A stretch of DNA of 64,000 bases from Lucifuga dentata (taxonomy: Eukaryota > Chordata > Actinopteri > Ophidiiformes > Bythitidae). The notes under the pieces were generated by a model. It made no database searches. It worked only from the letters and a program-made list of their open reading frames with translations, and had not been told where the DNA came from. The stretch is from positions 310,001 through 374,000 of the forward strand of contig VXCM01000307.1 in the NCBI GenBank assembly GCA_014773175.1. Reading direction: 5' to 3'. How positions within the stretch are numbered: the stretch's first letter is position 1; every line of letters starts with the position of its first letter. Shown here one piece after another: positions 37,101-49,900 of the stretch. The translations under genes were made by a program, and so were the position numbers.

Positions 37101-39780
37101 GAAAATGGCAAATTGGAGAAACAAAATTCAGCCTAACACATCAAATGGTTGCCTTTGCTGACGTATGACCCTATTTTCCTAACCCTGTTTTCTCACTTCA
37201 GCGACAAATGAGAATTGGAGAATTTAAGTTGACATTTTTGATCTACACATACTGCACAGGACTGTTTAATCAATTGTAAGTCTTTAAGAAATTAATTGAG
37301 AAAATTGTATTGTGATAATGTAGGTTCTGTAATATTTCATTCCTCGTCCTCTATTCAGTGGACTCTGACAATCAGTCGCACCGCCCTTTCCCCCCTCAGC
37401 CTGCCAGAGGTTCTGAGAGGTGTCGGGTTTCACTCTGTAGCTGTCCATATGCTCTTGTCATGCCTGTAACTGCTTAACATACATGTCAATAAAACCCACG
37501 TGGGTGAAGAACTCTTTTATTGGAAATAGTATTAAAATAACATTTTGGAAATAGTATTGTGAATAGTATAAACAGACTTTATTCAGCCGACTGGTCTGAT
37601 TTGCTGATAGCAGACCTTTGATTACATGAATACAAACTGTTACTGGTCAAATTTTTTGTAAATTGTTTTGAATAACTTGCCAGGCTTGGTCTTTAATGTT
37701 TTGCAGTGGAGGATCAGTGTGCAGAAAAAAAAACAAAGATGTTTTTTTTTCTACTGTCATTTGGATTTTTATTACTTGGATTAAGCCATAGAGGAGCTGG
37801 ATTTACTTTTGGGCTATGTACTTTTAATTGAGACCTACTCTATGAATGCTCATATTCCAACCCACAGCAACCTTGTAACTATTGTTACACATGACAGCAA
37901 GGTAAACTGTTTATATTGTCCTGCCATGAAGCAAGACCCTGCAGTTACCATACTATAAAGCCTATTGAAAATCAGTCAAAACTGCTGGAACAACAAAGGT
38001 TTCATATTTCAAATAAAGTATAACATGCATATATATTCATCTCTTCTTTTTTTTTTTTTTTNTTTTTTTTTTTTTTTTACTATTACTGTACATATGGTGT
38101 ATTTAGTATTGAATCCACCGCTAGGTTACCACAAGACTTTTGTGAACTCTGATTCACAAAACTTCTCTCTGAGAAGTTTAATTGACTAATAAATTATTGT
38201 TAACATGGTAAGACAAAATAAAGTAAACTGCTTAATAGTACATCCCATGCATTGGATTTGTCACTTATATAACAGACATCTTACACTTTTCTAACTGAAG
38301 CACTGTCTCATAAGAAGCTTTGCATATACTTGGTGAGAGATGAGAAGAGGAAGAGAGAAGTGAGAGAAAGATAGGGAACCTTCCAGTAGTCCAGGATCTA
38401 GGACCCGCTGGACTCTCCTTCAATATCTAGCCTCTCGTCATCCACATTGGTGCCAAGGGGCTCCAGCTCTTAGCTGGGTCAGCAGCTGCCGTAGATAACA
38501 TGCACACACACACACAGGCATATTGGGACATTTCACACAGCGTGGCCAATATATGGCCATATAATAGGTACACTAGCTTTTATACTGTATTAACAGATAT
38601 TTTAATCATAAATTATACTGTCTGAGGGAAGATGTGCTAAATTGAAAACTGCTTATATGACCAGGACAAACCTTTAGATGTTACGATTTAAATAATGTTT
38701 TGCTTTATTTTGTTTGAGAGATGCACAGCTTAACACAACATAAATTTTACTGCCAGTGTTAAACAGTAGACTTTGCACTATGAGAAACCGACAATGTTAA
38801 GTTGCAACACTAGAGGTAATGAAGCACTAGTATCTGCTTTACTTGCTGTTGGTGTATTGATCATCAATAATTAAGCAAGCTTGGGTTAAATGACAGAGCT
38901 CTAACCCAAAATGTAGGGTCATATGTCTGTAATAAAATCCGGAACTTCAAATTCTAAGGTGGATATGGTGGTTATGTTATGAAAACAGAAGAAAAAAAAA
39001 TTGTGTAATCACAAAATATGTTAAGTCTGTACATATATACACAGAATATTTCAGCACAGGTATAATAAAAGAACCTACCATTTGGACAGAAGTGTAAGTG
39101 CTTTGTAAAAGCTTTGTCAACTTCAAGGAAGGCTTTTGTTAAAACTAATTCGAGATTGTCCTCCTTGGCCAAAAGGTCCCTGAAACAAAGACAAAGACAC
39201 TTATTGATTAAATTATCAGCTACAAACATGTGCCTTTATATTGGTTATTCAGGAAATTTCCTATGATAACAGGCCTAGATAGTTGATAACTATATATTTA
39301 ATAATTTCCTTACTTGATGTGCTTCTCCATATATTTGTCACAGAAGTCAGCAGCTTCTGGTCCACCGTGGCCATCAAACACAGCAAAATAAAGGATGTTG
39401 TCAGTCATCTGTGAGACCTGGAAACGGTCTTCGTTCTCCTTGCGCTGACCAATGAGTGAAGCACATCCCACCTTGGAAAGACTGACTTTGGGAATGGGCT
39501 TGCCGTAGCGGATGCTGGGTGGCAGCAGAATCGGCTCATCAATACGATTGTCCCAGATGCCGAATGAATCCCATGTAGTGGGACGACCGCTGCTGTCTGG
39601 GTCAAAGCGTGCGCTGCTGTGACGTTTTCCTGAAGGGCTGTAAATTTGTCTCTGGAAGACAGTGAATTGAAGGTGGCTGTCGTGCTGTAGCGGCAGTGGA
39701 AACAGGGTCTGTAAATAACTTCTACGACCCATATGAAGCACTCTGCACCTTCCCAGGCGCGTGAGACAGGCTGCTGACAT
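34179..39780 (-). CDS. ppm1k: Mitochondrial protein phosphatase PPM1K (PP2Cm), complete, 6 coding exons
   Basis: PP2C-family Mn/Mg-dependent Ser/Thr phosphatase of the mitochondrial matrix. In mammals it dephosphorylates and activates the branched-chain alpha-keto acid dehydrogenase E1-alpha subunit. Coding exons: 39780-39314, 39179-39079, 36429-36264, 35378-35234, 34950-34816, 34310-34179. All are in phase, giving 381 residues (human 372). The first 25 or so residues ([20 protein letters not shown]) are basic and free of acidic residues, as in a matrix-targeting peptide. The PP2C core has RKENEDRF (113-120), the metal-binding FDGHGG (135-140), [31 protein letters not shown] (Asp307) and EDNST (345-349), ending SSGRWA as in human. 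The start is the ATG at 39780; the frame is open upstream to 39840 but has no ATG there. The start exon appears to open at 39810. Confidence 0.96.
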
Positions 39781-41217
39781 CACCTTGACAGCACAGACTC
39801 TTAAGAGGCACTGGATGACGGAAAAGGATGCGCTGTCCAAACAATGAGGGAAAACAAGTTTGTTAGACTTTATGGAGGATTTTATAAAACATTACAGAGA
39901 TAATGGTCTGTTCAAGCAGCAGGGAGCACAAAACTAACAAAGAAAAAAAAAAAAACATTTTAACTCTAGCCATGACAATGTGTTATTAACTTGGTTAAAG
40001 ATCTGTCAAAAAAGTAATCATTAACATTTAGTTTCCTCTTATCTCAAGTTTCTCAGCCTTTATAGAAACAGGTGTGGATCGTGCAAACAAACTAAGTTTA
40101 CAACAGTTGTTTAAAACAGTTATCAGAGGATCAGAAGGACTAAGAAATTAATGGAGTTAATGTTGAAAGGAAAAAAATAAGTCCACATCCATGGGTAAGA
40201 TGTTACATTAAAAAAATCCAGATCCAGGCACTCAAATAGATAGTAAAACAAAACAAAACAATCCCTTGGTAAATATGGGCTTATTACATTATAAAAACAC
40301 ACCAATGCTTATTCTGGAAATGAATTTGTATGCCATGTCTTAACCATGGAGACATACTTTTTTCCTTTTTTAAACATCAATATTTACCTCTTCTGATGAA
40401 AACTGACATATTTCATTTTTAGTCCAGTGCTTTTTAATGTGACGGATTAAACTATAATTAATGAACCTTGATGGATATACAAAATGTTTTACTTTAGAGT
40501 GATGAAAATTTATGTAGGTGGTATGAAAATGCTGAATAATTCTGACATTGACACAACAAAACGTGTAAACAATGTGTTTGTTGACACATTAACACTTCCA
40601 ACAAGTACATGTAAACGTGATTGTTGGAAAATATAGACATAGTCATCGTCATTCTTTTCTATAATGTATACTTTCATCGACCCAACTCCATGAAAGAAAA
40701 CCTTCCCAAGCTTAAAGCTTCCCTTGCATTTAAAAAATAAAAATAAACCTTAACGTTACTGTGCTTCCGCCAAACTAAAGTACTTTTCGCATCCTTAGCG
40801 CTATGATTTAACAATATCTAACCTGACTGCTATTCAATTTCTACAATATTACATTTTAATTAGGAAAGCAAACCACAATTACAACATTTCGTATGACGCA
40901 ACTCCTGACTGTCATAGCACCAGTAGCTCGTGTTAGCTAACAACTGTAGTTTATGTCGGTATCGTAACTTAGCTGTATGGAAGCACAAGAACATGGAGGG
41001 AGAAATAGTTAAAAAATTAAACTATTTAAACAGCTTTAGTAATATATAATGCAATTATGGAAAAAAAAAACCAAACAAACACTTGGTCAGGTCGGGTTTC
41101 GCCGTTAATCGACATTTTTGCTCGATGGTTAGCATTAGCCGAATGTTCGCAGTTTGTAGAAAACCGCTCGAAACCGTTTCCCAGATTTTTCAGTGCAGTG
41201 ATGATTAAAAGTCTTAC

Positions 41218-41340
41218 CTTGAATGTTTTAAATGTTTCAATATGCGTCAACCTGATTGCTGAGACGTAATAAACTAAACTCTCAATAGTAATCTCCGCCC
41301 TTGCAACGCGCTGGCTCCCCAGTGTTATCAAACAAGGCCT
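41218..41340 (-). other. ppm1k: Probable non-coding first exon of ppm1k (5' limit unknown)
   Basis: A consensus donor on the minus strand (TCAAG then gtaaga) at 41218/41217 lies about 1.4 kb upstream of the start-codon exon acceptor. The surrounding sequence is richer in CpG than its neighbours. CCAAT-type motifs at 41416-41420 (ATTGG) and 41452-41456 (CCAAT) lie just upstream. The transcription start is not determinable here. Confidence 0.45.
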
Positions 41341-42055
41341 CTAATGTGACCGAGCACGAATCAACATGCCAGAAATATGTAAGCCTCCTTTCACGCCCCA
41401 AACACCTCGTAGATGATTGGTCAGAGAGAAAAGTAATGACACCAGTATGCACCAATCATTTATAGGCAGCGGTGGCCTCCTCAGCCAGAGAGAGACGCTT
41501 TTCCGATCCTACGATCGTAATCTGCAAGAGGAACCTGAGATTACGCCACTGACCACTGACACAGTTTGTATGGTACACAGTTTTTGAGTTAAATGCAGTA
41601 AAAATCAAAAAACCCAAGTCTATTTCACCAACTCTCTGTGAGCCCTGCCGCTTGTATGTAAAATACAAATTATTATCTCAGTATTTGTATCTACAGATGT
41701 CTAGGGTTTCTTTTAATTGGCACATTTTCAAAGCTATCAGGTTGAGTAAAAACTGGAATCCTGTCAAATCTGGATCATGGATTGATTATTAAAAAGTTAT
41801 TTCTGGTTTTAGACAGTTATTCAACTGATTATTAAAAATCAAGATTTATTTTTTTTAATATCAAAAATACCTTTACACAAACATTTGACAGGTCTTAGTA
41901 TTCTGCTTTACCCTTCTCATTCAGATAGAGAACACCATAAAGTGTACGTATGCAACCCATCTATTAGCGAACCTTAATATAAATGTACAGTATGCATCTT
42001 TAACACAACAACCATAACCATTTCAACCTAGTTCACACGCTTCCTGTTCGGCGGA

Positions 42056-42060
42056 CCAAT
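42056..42060 (+). promoter_or_regulatory. CCAAT box in the presumed herc3 promoter
   Basis: A CCAATCACAG motif, preceded by TTCCTG (an ETS-like core) at about 42041, lies about 125 bp upstream of the probable herc3 first-exon donor at 42183. The role is inferred from position only. Confidence 0.35.
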
Positions 42061-42099
42061 CACAGCTCCTCTGCTCATAATATTCAGTGACGTAGACAG

Positions 42100-42183
42100 C
42101 AGAAGAACTTCCTCGTTTATTATTTTTCTGTTTTCTGTGCTTAATCGAAAACAGACGCCCAGTTTCAGAATGCATCTGCCCAG
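42100..42183 (+). other. herc3: Probable non-coding first exon of herc3, with an upstream ATG
   Basis: A CCCAG/gtaaac donor at 42183/42184 is the best upstream partner for the acceptor at 43854/43855 that opens the start-codon exon. Joined in that way, the 5' UTR contains an ATG at 42170 that opens a 20-codon reading frame ending in TGA inside the next exon, before the main ATG at 43979. The 5' limit is a placeholder. The intron between contains the 95-N gap. Confidence 0.45.
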
Positions 42184-42941
42184 GTAAACTCGCATTTTAC
42201 TATTTGGGCGAACTAGATCTGCTGTTTCTGTTTTATTTACAAATCAGACATCGTTCAAACAGAGGATGTCTGTATTTATTAAAACCAAGAGCCTGAATGT
42301 GAACGTTAGTGTAGCTTGCTAAGGTTGGTTAGCTAATTTAACTATATGCTTGTATGGGATGTCAAGCAACGTCTGTTGGTTCTCTGATTAAACAGTTTCA
42401 TAGATAATGTCAGCTGACATAATGTACACCTACACACTGTTATTATTACGACTACACGACGTAGCGATTATTTTATGCTAACGTAATGTTAAATACATGA
42501 TCTTTCGGATTATAATTTCACAATTACAGACACAAATGTACTAGCTGAATAGCTTCACGCTTATTTCCTGTTGCAATAGTACCAGTTGTTAGTAAATAAA
42601 GTTAAAAACTCAGACTGTCTCCTACCTACGCAAATCCAATGAAAACGTAAAATTATTAATCAGATTTGTTCAGATAATCAACATGTTCTACTAGTAAAGA
42701 GAGCTTGTAATGCTATATTGAGTTTATTGTCCGCTATAACCAAGTTACTCATGTCCTAGCCACTGTTTCCCCAACTGAGCTGACGGGACTTCCAGGGATT
42801 TAGAGTTCAAGTTCACAGGTTTTCCTCTTCACCATAGGAATGATTACTTTGTTCAAACATGCTGCAAAGGTTGATTGATAAATTGTGAGCTTGGTATAGA
42901 AATATCTAACTCAGACGTGTTGTATTAACAGTATTTATTTA

Positions 42942-42944
<3 letters not shown>

Positions 42945-42994
<50 letters not shown>

Positions 42995-43089
42995 NNNNNN
43001 NNNNNNNNNNNNNNNNNNNNNNNNNNNNNNNNNNNNNNNNNNNNNNNNNNNNNNNNNNNNNNNNNNNNNNNNNNNNNNNNNNNNNNNNN
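42945..43089. other. Poly-T run followed by a 95-base assembly gap
   Basis: About 50 T residues (to 42994) run directly into N at 42995-43089. The assembler evidently stopped in a homopolymer; the true length of sequence is unknown. It lies between the probable first exon and the start-codon exon of herc3. Confidence 0.95.
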
Positions 43090-43978
43090 TGTAGCAGGGG
43101 TGGGTGGGTGGGAGCTGAAATAAAGTTATGGCTGTAACCAGTGATTTCAATGATTAACTAATCTATCATCTGTTTTTGTGATTTAATTGATTATTCATTT
43201 ATTGTATAAAATATCACAAATTGCCCATTATAAGTTTCCAGAGCTCAAAGCATCTTCAAACTGCCTATTTTTTCTGACATCAGTCAGACTCAGAACTTAG
43301 CAGTCAACCTTTATACCCATTACCTGCTAGCTTCTCAAATTGAGTAGGGGGGCACTTGATCAACTAGGAATCTGATATTTATTGTGCGGTTATTGGTGGT
43401 CCTGGACATGGAGCAGTTTGGGATCGCCTGGTTTAATCAATTTGCCATGAGGTAATGCATTCATGGGATGGTCCCATGCAGATGGCTTCATGCCCCCTCT
43501 ACTTCTCCTTCTCTTTTTCTTCTGTCCAGTGTTTGTTTGGCTTTTCTTCTTCTATCCTATGTTTTTCTGGCTATTTGTTATCTTTGGCTAGCCCAGTAAC
43601 ATGCACGTTGAGAGTGGACTGACATTAGCTGCTTAAGCAGGGATTACAGTGACAGTGTTTATTTTAACACTGTATGTTCCTTGTGGCACTGCTTACATCA
43701 TTCTCACACAGGATCACACCCACCTCTAAATCCATCCTTACTTCATTCTTCAAAACATTGTCAGAGTTCACCAGTGGAGCACGATGACAAGTACTGTATG
43801 TGTCGATAATGAACACAGATCATATTTTTAGCTCTGTTTGCTTGTTTCTTCCAGGATTGGAAACTGCATGAGGAGGAGGAATCAAGGCTGGTTTCAAGCC
43901 TGAACATTTTCGTCCTCTTCCATCTGGCCATCTCTCTCTTTTGCTTCAAATTGGCACTTTTCCCTCTCCTTCACCACT

Positions 43979-46900
43979 ATGCTAGGTTGGGGAAATGCAA
44001 AGGATGGACAGTTGGATATTGGTACGGAGAGGAACCCTGTGTTTGAGCCAAGGAACTGTCACAAGTTCAATGGCAGGGGACCAAAAGATGTAGCCTGTGG
44101 AGGGCAACACTCAATGTTCCTGCTGCATGATGGTAGTGTGTATACATGTGGCTCCAACAGCTGTGGACAGTTGGGCCATGACAATCCAGGGACTTCACCA
44201 GGTAGGCCTTCAATGTGAAAGTAGTACAGCAAATCCTTACTTATACAAAGCACAAACATCTGTTATTGAGTGTAAAACTCAAAGAGACATTATGTGACAG
44301 TTGAAATTGAACTTGTTGTCATAGAGTCACAAAATCTTATGAGACTTTTTTATATGATAACTGGACTCCATCAGACAGATTAAAATACCAGGTAACCTCA
44401 GCTTTCTTTAGGAATGAACGGATGATTGGTTAAGACTTAAGACTGCAATTGTAGTTGACTAACAATTGTAGTTGCTTTTACAGCTGCTAGATAACACGAC
44501 ATCATCTTGATGACTGAACACCGAGTAGACAAAGATTCTAAGTGTAAAATGTTTTGATAACATAATAATAATAATCAGTTTTCTAAACAATGGAAACATT
44601 TGTTCTCCCTCTGTATATGAAACGTACACAGGAAGTCACATAGGAAACTGGTACAGCGGCTGCACAGTTCTTGGTCGTCTCCCCACTATGTCTTCTTTGG
44701 TGTGGATGCCCCATTTTTCTATGATGTGACACAGAGTATTGCACAGAGACAAGCCCATGATTAAATTGGAGTTAAAACCACAGATAATCAGATTTTAATG
44801 TACATGTGGTACAAGACAATAGACAATATACAATATGTTATTCTAATCTAACATATTCTAGTAACTGTGTCCCAGTGTCAGAACTGTGCCCCAGTGTCAG
44901 AACCTCAGTCTTACGATAAATGTCTGTTTTAAAGAGAAAGGGAAAGAGAAAGTATCTAAGTCATCCAAGTGATAGTTGACCAGACAGTAGCAGGCAAACA
45001 CTGAATGCCTTACACGGGTTTGGTGTTTGAGGGCGCTCTTTGTGAAAGTCCTGTCTCAGCAGATTGCCTATCTCAATCAAATACCATTCAGATTGCTGAA
45101 ATACCACAGTGCTCTTCCAAAACACAAGAAAAACAAAAGGTTGATGAGTTTCGCAAAGCTAAAGATCTTCAGTAAATGCAAGGTAAAAAAGACTTAATTT
45201 GAGACTCAAAAGGCAGCTTGAAAAATGAATCAATCAAGTAAAACTGACATAGACATAATGCCATAAGTGAAAGAGGTATTTACAACAGTTAATGGCTATA
45301 AATAATTTAATCTCGTGTTTTCCTCGGAACTGCCTCAGCTATATTCTGATATTCCCTTCCTCCTTTCTGCAGAGCTGGTAGGAGCTCTGGATACTCAGAA
45401 AATAACAATGGTGTCATGTGGCCGGGCCCATTCTGTGGCAGTGAATGAGCAGGGTCAGGTGTTTTCCTGGGGAGCTGGTGAAGGGGGCCAGCTGGGCCTG
45501 GGGACTACAGAGGTGGCTGTTCGAATCCCCAGGTGAGTGTGTAGCACACTATTGTGGAACTGTTTTTATCTGACAGAACAGAAACACTGTAAGAAGAGGT
45601 GGAGGTGGGGATGGTACCATACCAAACCTGGCCAGGTATGCAAACAACTAAAGGAAAAAAAACATAATTAAATTTCTTGGGAACCTGGGCATCCGAATAA
45701 CAATTCAATGAATGCTGCTGTTGCCATAAATTAAAATTGACATTAGAATTTAAAAAACAATAATAACGACGCATGATAGTGAATCCTTTGACTGCAATAT
45801 AGTCTCATGGGACTGGCTCATAATTTGTGGTTTACCTACAACATATAGAGTGAACAATGAGGGCAAAGTGTTTTTTGGAAAGTGTTTCAGTCTTTGCTTA
45901 ATTTTTCTTGTCAATGTTAAATTTTTTCAGAATGCACAGTTTTACTGCTCGAGTGAACAGAGCTGAGCAGCTTGAAGTTATAGCTCAGTCAGCCGTGTTC
46001 TTGCTTGAATAAAGCTTTTGTGTTAACAAATCCTACTTGAGGTAGTAACTAAACCAACAAACTTCATCTGAAATCTGACTATTTGTTGGATCTAAGCCAC
46101 AGCCAAAGTCTGTGTTTGTGAAACAACCTTTGATCACTGAAGACCACTGGTGATTCGTATCAGGCCATCATGGCAGAAGGTTGTGACTATTAATGCAAAA
46201 GAAATTTTGTTTGGGAAATACAATGGAGCCCTAGTTACATTATATTACTATCCTGCCTTTCTATAATAAAAATCTTTACATGACCCTGACCTCTGTTCCT
46301 GACCTTCTGATCAGAGGTCAGGATCATGTAAAGATTTTTATTTTTGTTGTTGTTATTTCAGTAGTTTCAGTGTAATGGAAATGTTATGATCAGATTTTTT
46401 TGTTGTTTTGCCTAGGTTGGTCAAAAGGCTGTGTGAGCACCATATCTCTCAAGTAATGTGTGGCAACCAGCACTGCATCGCGCTTTCTAGAGGTGTGAAA
46501 GACACAATCTCTTCCTAACACAATTACTGTTCAGCTCTAATATCATATATCAGTTACATCTAGACTGATTCCAAACCCAGTTGCAGTTAACACCTGACAT
46601 TAGAATGCATCTCAGATGTATTTTGAAGGAGAATTTGTGAAAGCACTTCCCCGCTCATATTCTTTTTTTTTTTTTTTTTTTTTTTTTTTTCCTGTGGAAC
46701 ACTGCAGCTGCTGGGTGGAGCTGAGGCAAAATACAGGGCTGGGTGGTTACATTAAAAAAAAAATCAGTTCATAAATATGAAAAATGACTGTCACACACGT
46801 TACTTATTTAGTCAAAGCATTGCTCAGCCTTTGTAAGAAGAGCAAGAGCTTAGCATGACAATGACTGGCTGAGATGCCTGCAAACCAAACAAATGTGCCT

Positions 46901-49900
46901 TCAAACATAACCTTAAACCTATAAGCAGTTTTTGAAATCACTACTAAGTCAGGCATTAGATTATTGAGCCTTGAGGTAAACTAAATGAGTACATTTTCCC
47001 AGTAATTTCAATACAACTGCAGTTTTCATGAAGCCAACGGCATCTAAATACATCTTCTGCCTCCACACTGGCTTCAGCATGGTTGCCAGTTGATTTCAGT
47101 GCATCCTCAGTGAATTAGATGGGGGTGTGCTCAGTCATCAATCTGCTAAGATGCATTTTAGTGCCAAGTCTGAACATGGCCAGTTGGTTGAATGTGATAG
47201 GCCTCAGGATAAACTAATGGGGTCACAGTAGCTTTTTATAGATTCACATGGTACCACAATACCAGAGAAATGCTATGTATTAGTGTCTCTAGATGCACAG
47301 TATGACTAAGAGTATTTCTTCTTTATCCTTTTCTTTTAGATGGCCAGCTCTTCACGTGGGGCCAGAACTCCAGTGGTCAGCTTGGTTTAGGGAAAGGAGA
47401 GCCCAGCAAACTGTTCCCTCAGCCGCTTAAGTCTCTGGTGGGAATACCCTTGGCCCAGATAATTGCTGGAGGAGACCACAGCTTTGCACTGTCCTTGTCT
47501 GGTGCTGTATTTGGTTGGGGCAAGAACAGTGCAGGACAGCTGGGACTCAATGACAAACAAGGTACAGCTGAATGACGACACAGATGAGTGCTATTGAGAG
47601 TTGCTGTTGCTGTTGGTCCTAAATATTGAGCCATCACATCAATTTAATATGAAATATACTTTTAGCATTGAGTACTGCATGCGGTGTATGGCTTAGGACT
47701 GCTACCAAGAAGCTGTTCGCCTGCAGTTATTAGTGTGTAAAACAGGGTTGATTGGCAGGTTAGAGTAAAGCTTAGCCTATATTGTGGTTCTTGTAAATTA
47801 GACATACAGTATGTAGACTGAAATGTAGCACTTAATGTGTGTTTTGATGCAGAGTAACATTTGAAGTGTGTGTTTCATGATGTGCACAGAGGCTTTGAGA
47901 GAGAATGTTCTGGAGTATGTTTTTTTTTCCCTCCATGTGTGAGGAGGCAACACTTGCTTTTAACAGCTTTAAAGCTACATGGAAAGTGGATATTCTCTTT
48001 TAAGGAGGTTACCAGTCATTACAGGCTGCCATGTTGGAGACGAGAAAACCACACAAATATTATATCGCAAAGCCTGTCCTGTCCTTTTTTCTTGATTTAT
48101 TTTATTATCATTTATTAAACATGCAAGCTAAATCTTCGACTGATAGAAAGTTAGATAGTAGAAAGCTTGATTCAACATTGATAAGTATGTTATTCAGCAT
48201 TCTCCTAAGCCTTGCTCTCATTTGCAGAAATAAATGCAGAGCTGTGTAAACTTGTTTCTGTTCCTCTTCTCAGATCGTCCTGTTCCTTGTCACATCAAAT
48301 TTTTGAGATCCCAAAAAGTTGTTTACATCAGCTGTGGAGATGAACATACTGCAGCCCTTACAAAGGTATGCATATAGCTTAATCCTCACCTGGACTTTTT
48401 ATGTAAGAGACCTCCTATTGTAAACATATTTAGGTACTTCTCATGGCATGGTAAGAAATGTTGAAAAATCCGGTTTGTTTAGTTGCTGTTTGCATTTTGC
48501 ATTTGATTACAATATTTAAGAGGACCATCACATAGATGAATAAAATGAAACCACCTTAACTTAACTAACCCTAATCAATCAACTTGTCTGATACATGTGC
48601 TTCACATGGGATCGTTGAGAACAAAGGCTATTTTAGCTTGACTAATTGCAAAGCCATTGTAAAAATTTTCTGTCTCAAACTCGTGTAAATATACAAATCC
48701 ATACTCTGTCTGACAGGATGGCGGCTTGTTTACATTTGGCGACGGCTCATGGGGTCAGCTGGGTCACGGCTCCACCAACAATGAACTTTTACCCAGAAGA
48801 GTGCTGGAGCTCATGGGCACTGAGGTGTCTCAGATTGCCTGCGGCAGGTACTATGTGTTGCAAACCTACAGAGGCTTGTTTTGTCTTTGTTGTAACCTTT
48901 GTTTCGAAAAGTGCTATAAAAATAAAGTTTGTTGTTTATGAAGTCTGGCTTTTCTCCTGTTAGGAACCACACTTTGGCATTTGTGCCTTCCTCTGGTTTG
49001 GTGTACGCATTTGGTTGTAATAACTGTGGCCAGCTGGGCACAGGAATGCTGCAGGTTTCCAGAAGTCTATTTCCAGTAAAGACCAACTTTCTGCCAGGAA
49101 ATTTACACAGAAGAGGTAATCATTAATTAGTATGTACGGTTATCAGTTTAATATCTAATAATCCAATACAACAGTCATCCTTTAACTTTACCTTCCTACC
49201 TTTGTGTAGTCTCATAATGTTCAGTTTTTGTTGTTGTTGAGCCAAAGGGGTTTTGAAGCAACACTGGTAATTTTTGAAGCAGGTGTTGTATAGAAGAACA
49301 TTAAACCGATATGTTTTTCTAATATTCTTTCACCCATATTAATGTAAATATGGAGGACAAAAACAAAACTTCCATAAAATGCAGTCAAATATAACATCAC
49401 TAATTTCTGACTTGAAAATTGCAGTAAGTCAGTCAGTTAAATGCTGCAATATTCTGTTTATCTTTCCTTTTATGAAATCAGAATATTGTACTGTGACCAG
49501 AATCATCTGTGGAGGAGACCACAGTTTTTTGCTGCACTCCAATGAGCAGGTATGTGAATACATGCAGAATTTATTTATCTTCCTTCTGAAACTTACTGAA
49601 TTTACTTTTGTATGGTATTGATTGAGTTTCTAGCCATTTAATAACAGCTCTCCTTTTAATCCTGTTCATTATTATTAATCTCTCCAGTGTCCTCAATCCT
49701 GTAATTGTAGAAATGGTCTCAAAATCAATAAAATGCCAAATTATTTCATGATTGCCATCTTACTTTGGATTTTACCACATACATATTGCTTAAAATTAGG
49801 CAACTTGGAGAATTGTGTCACAGAGAGCAAAATTCCAGTGTTTGAAAAAAATAGGATATAAAAAATTTTAACAAATGAATATAAAGTGGCGCTCATGTAT

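Noticed and set aside
39781..39840. In-frame upstream extension of ppm1k exon 1 to 39840
   Set aside because: The extension begins with TTG, not ATG, and an acceptor at 39812/39811 suggests the exon opens at 39810. The ATG at 39780 also matches the human N-terminus.
42935..43150. Open frame of X and Lys residues
   Set aside because: It is the poly-T run and the N gap read on the minus strand.
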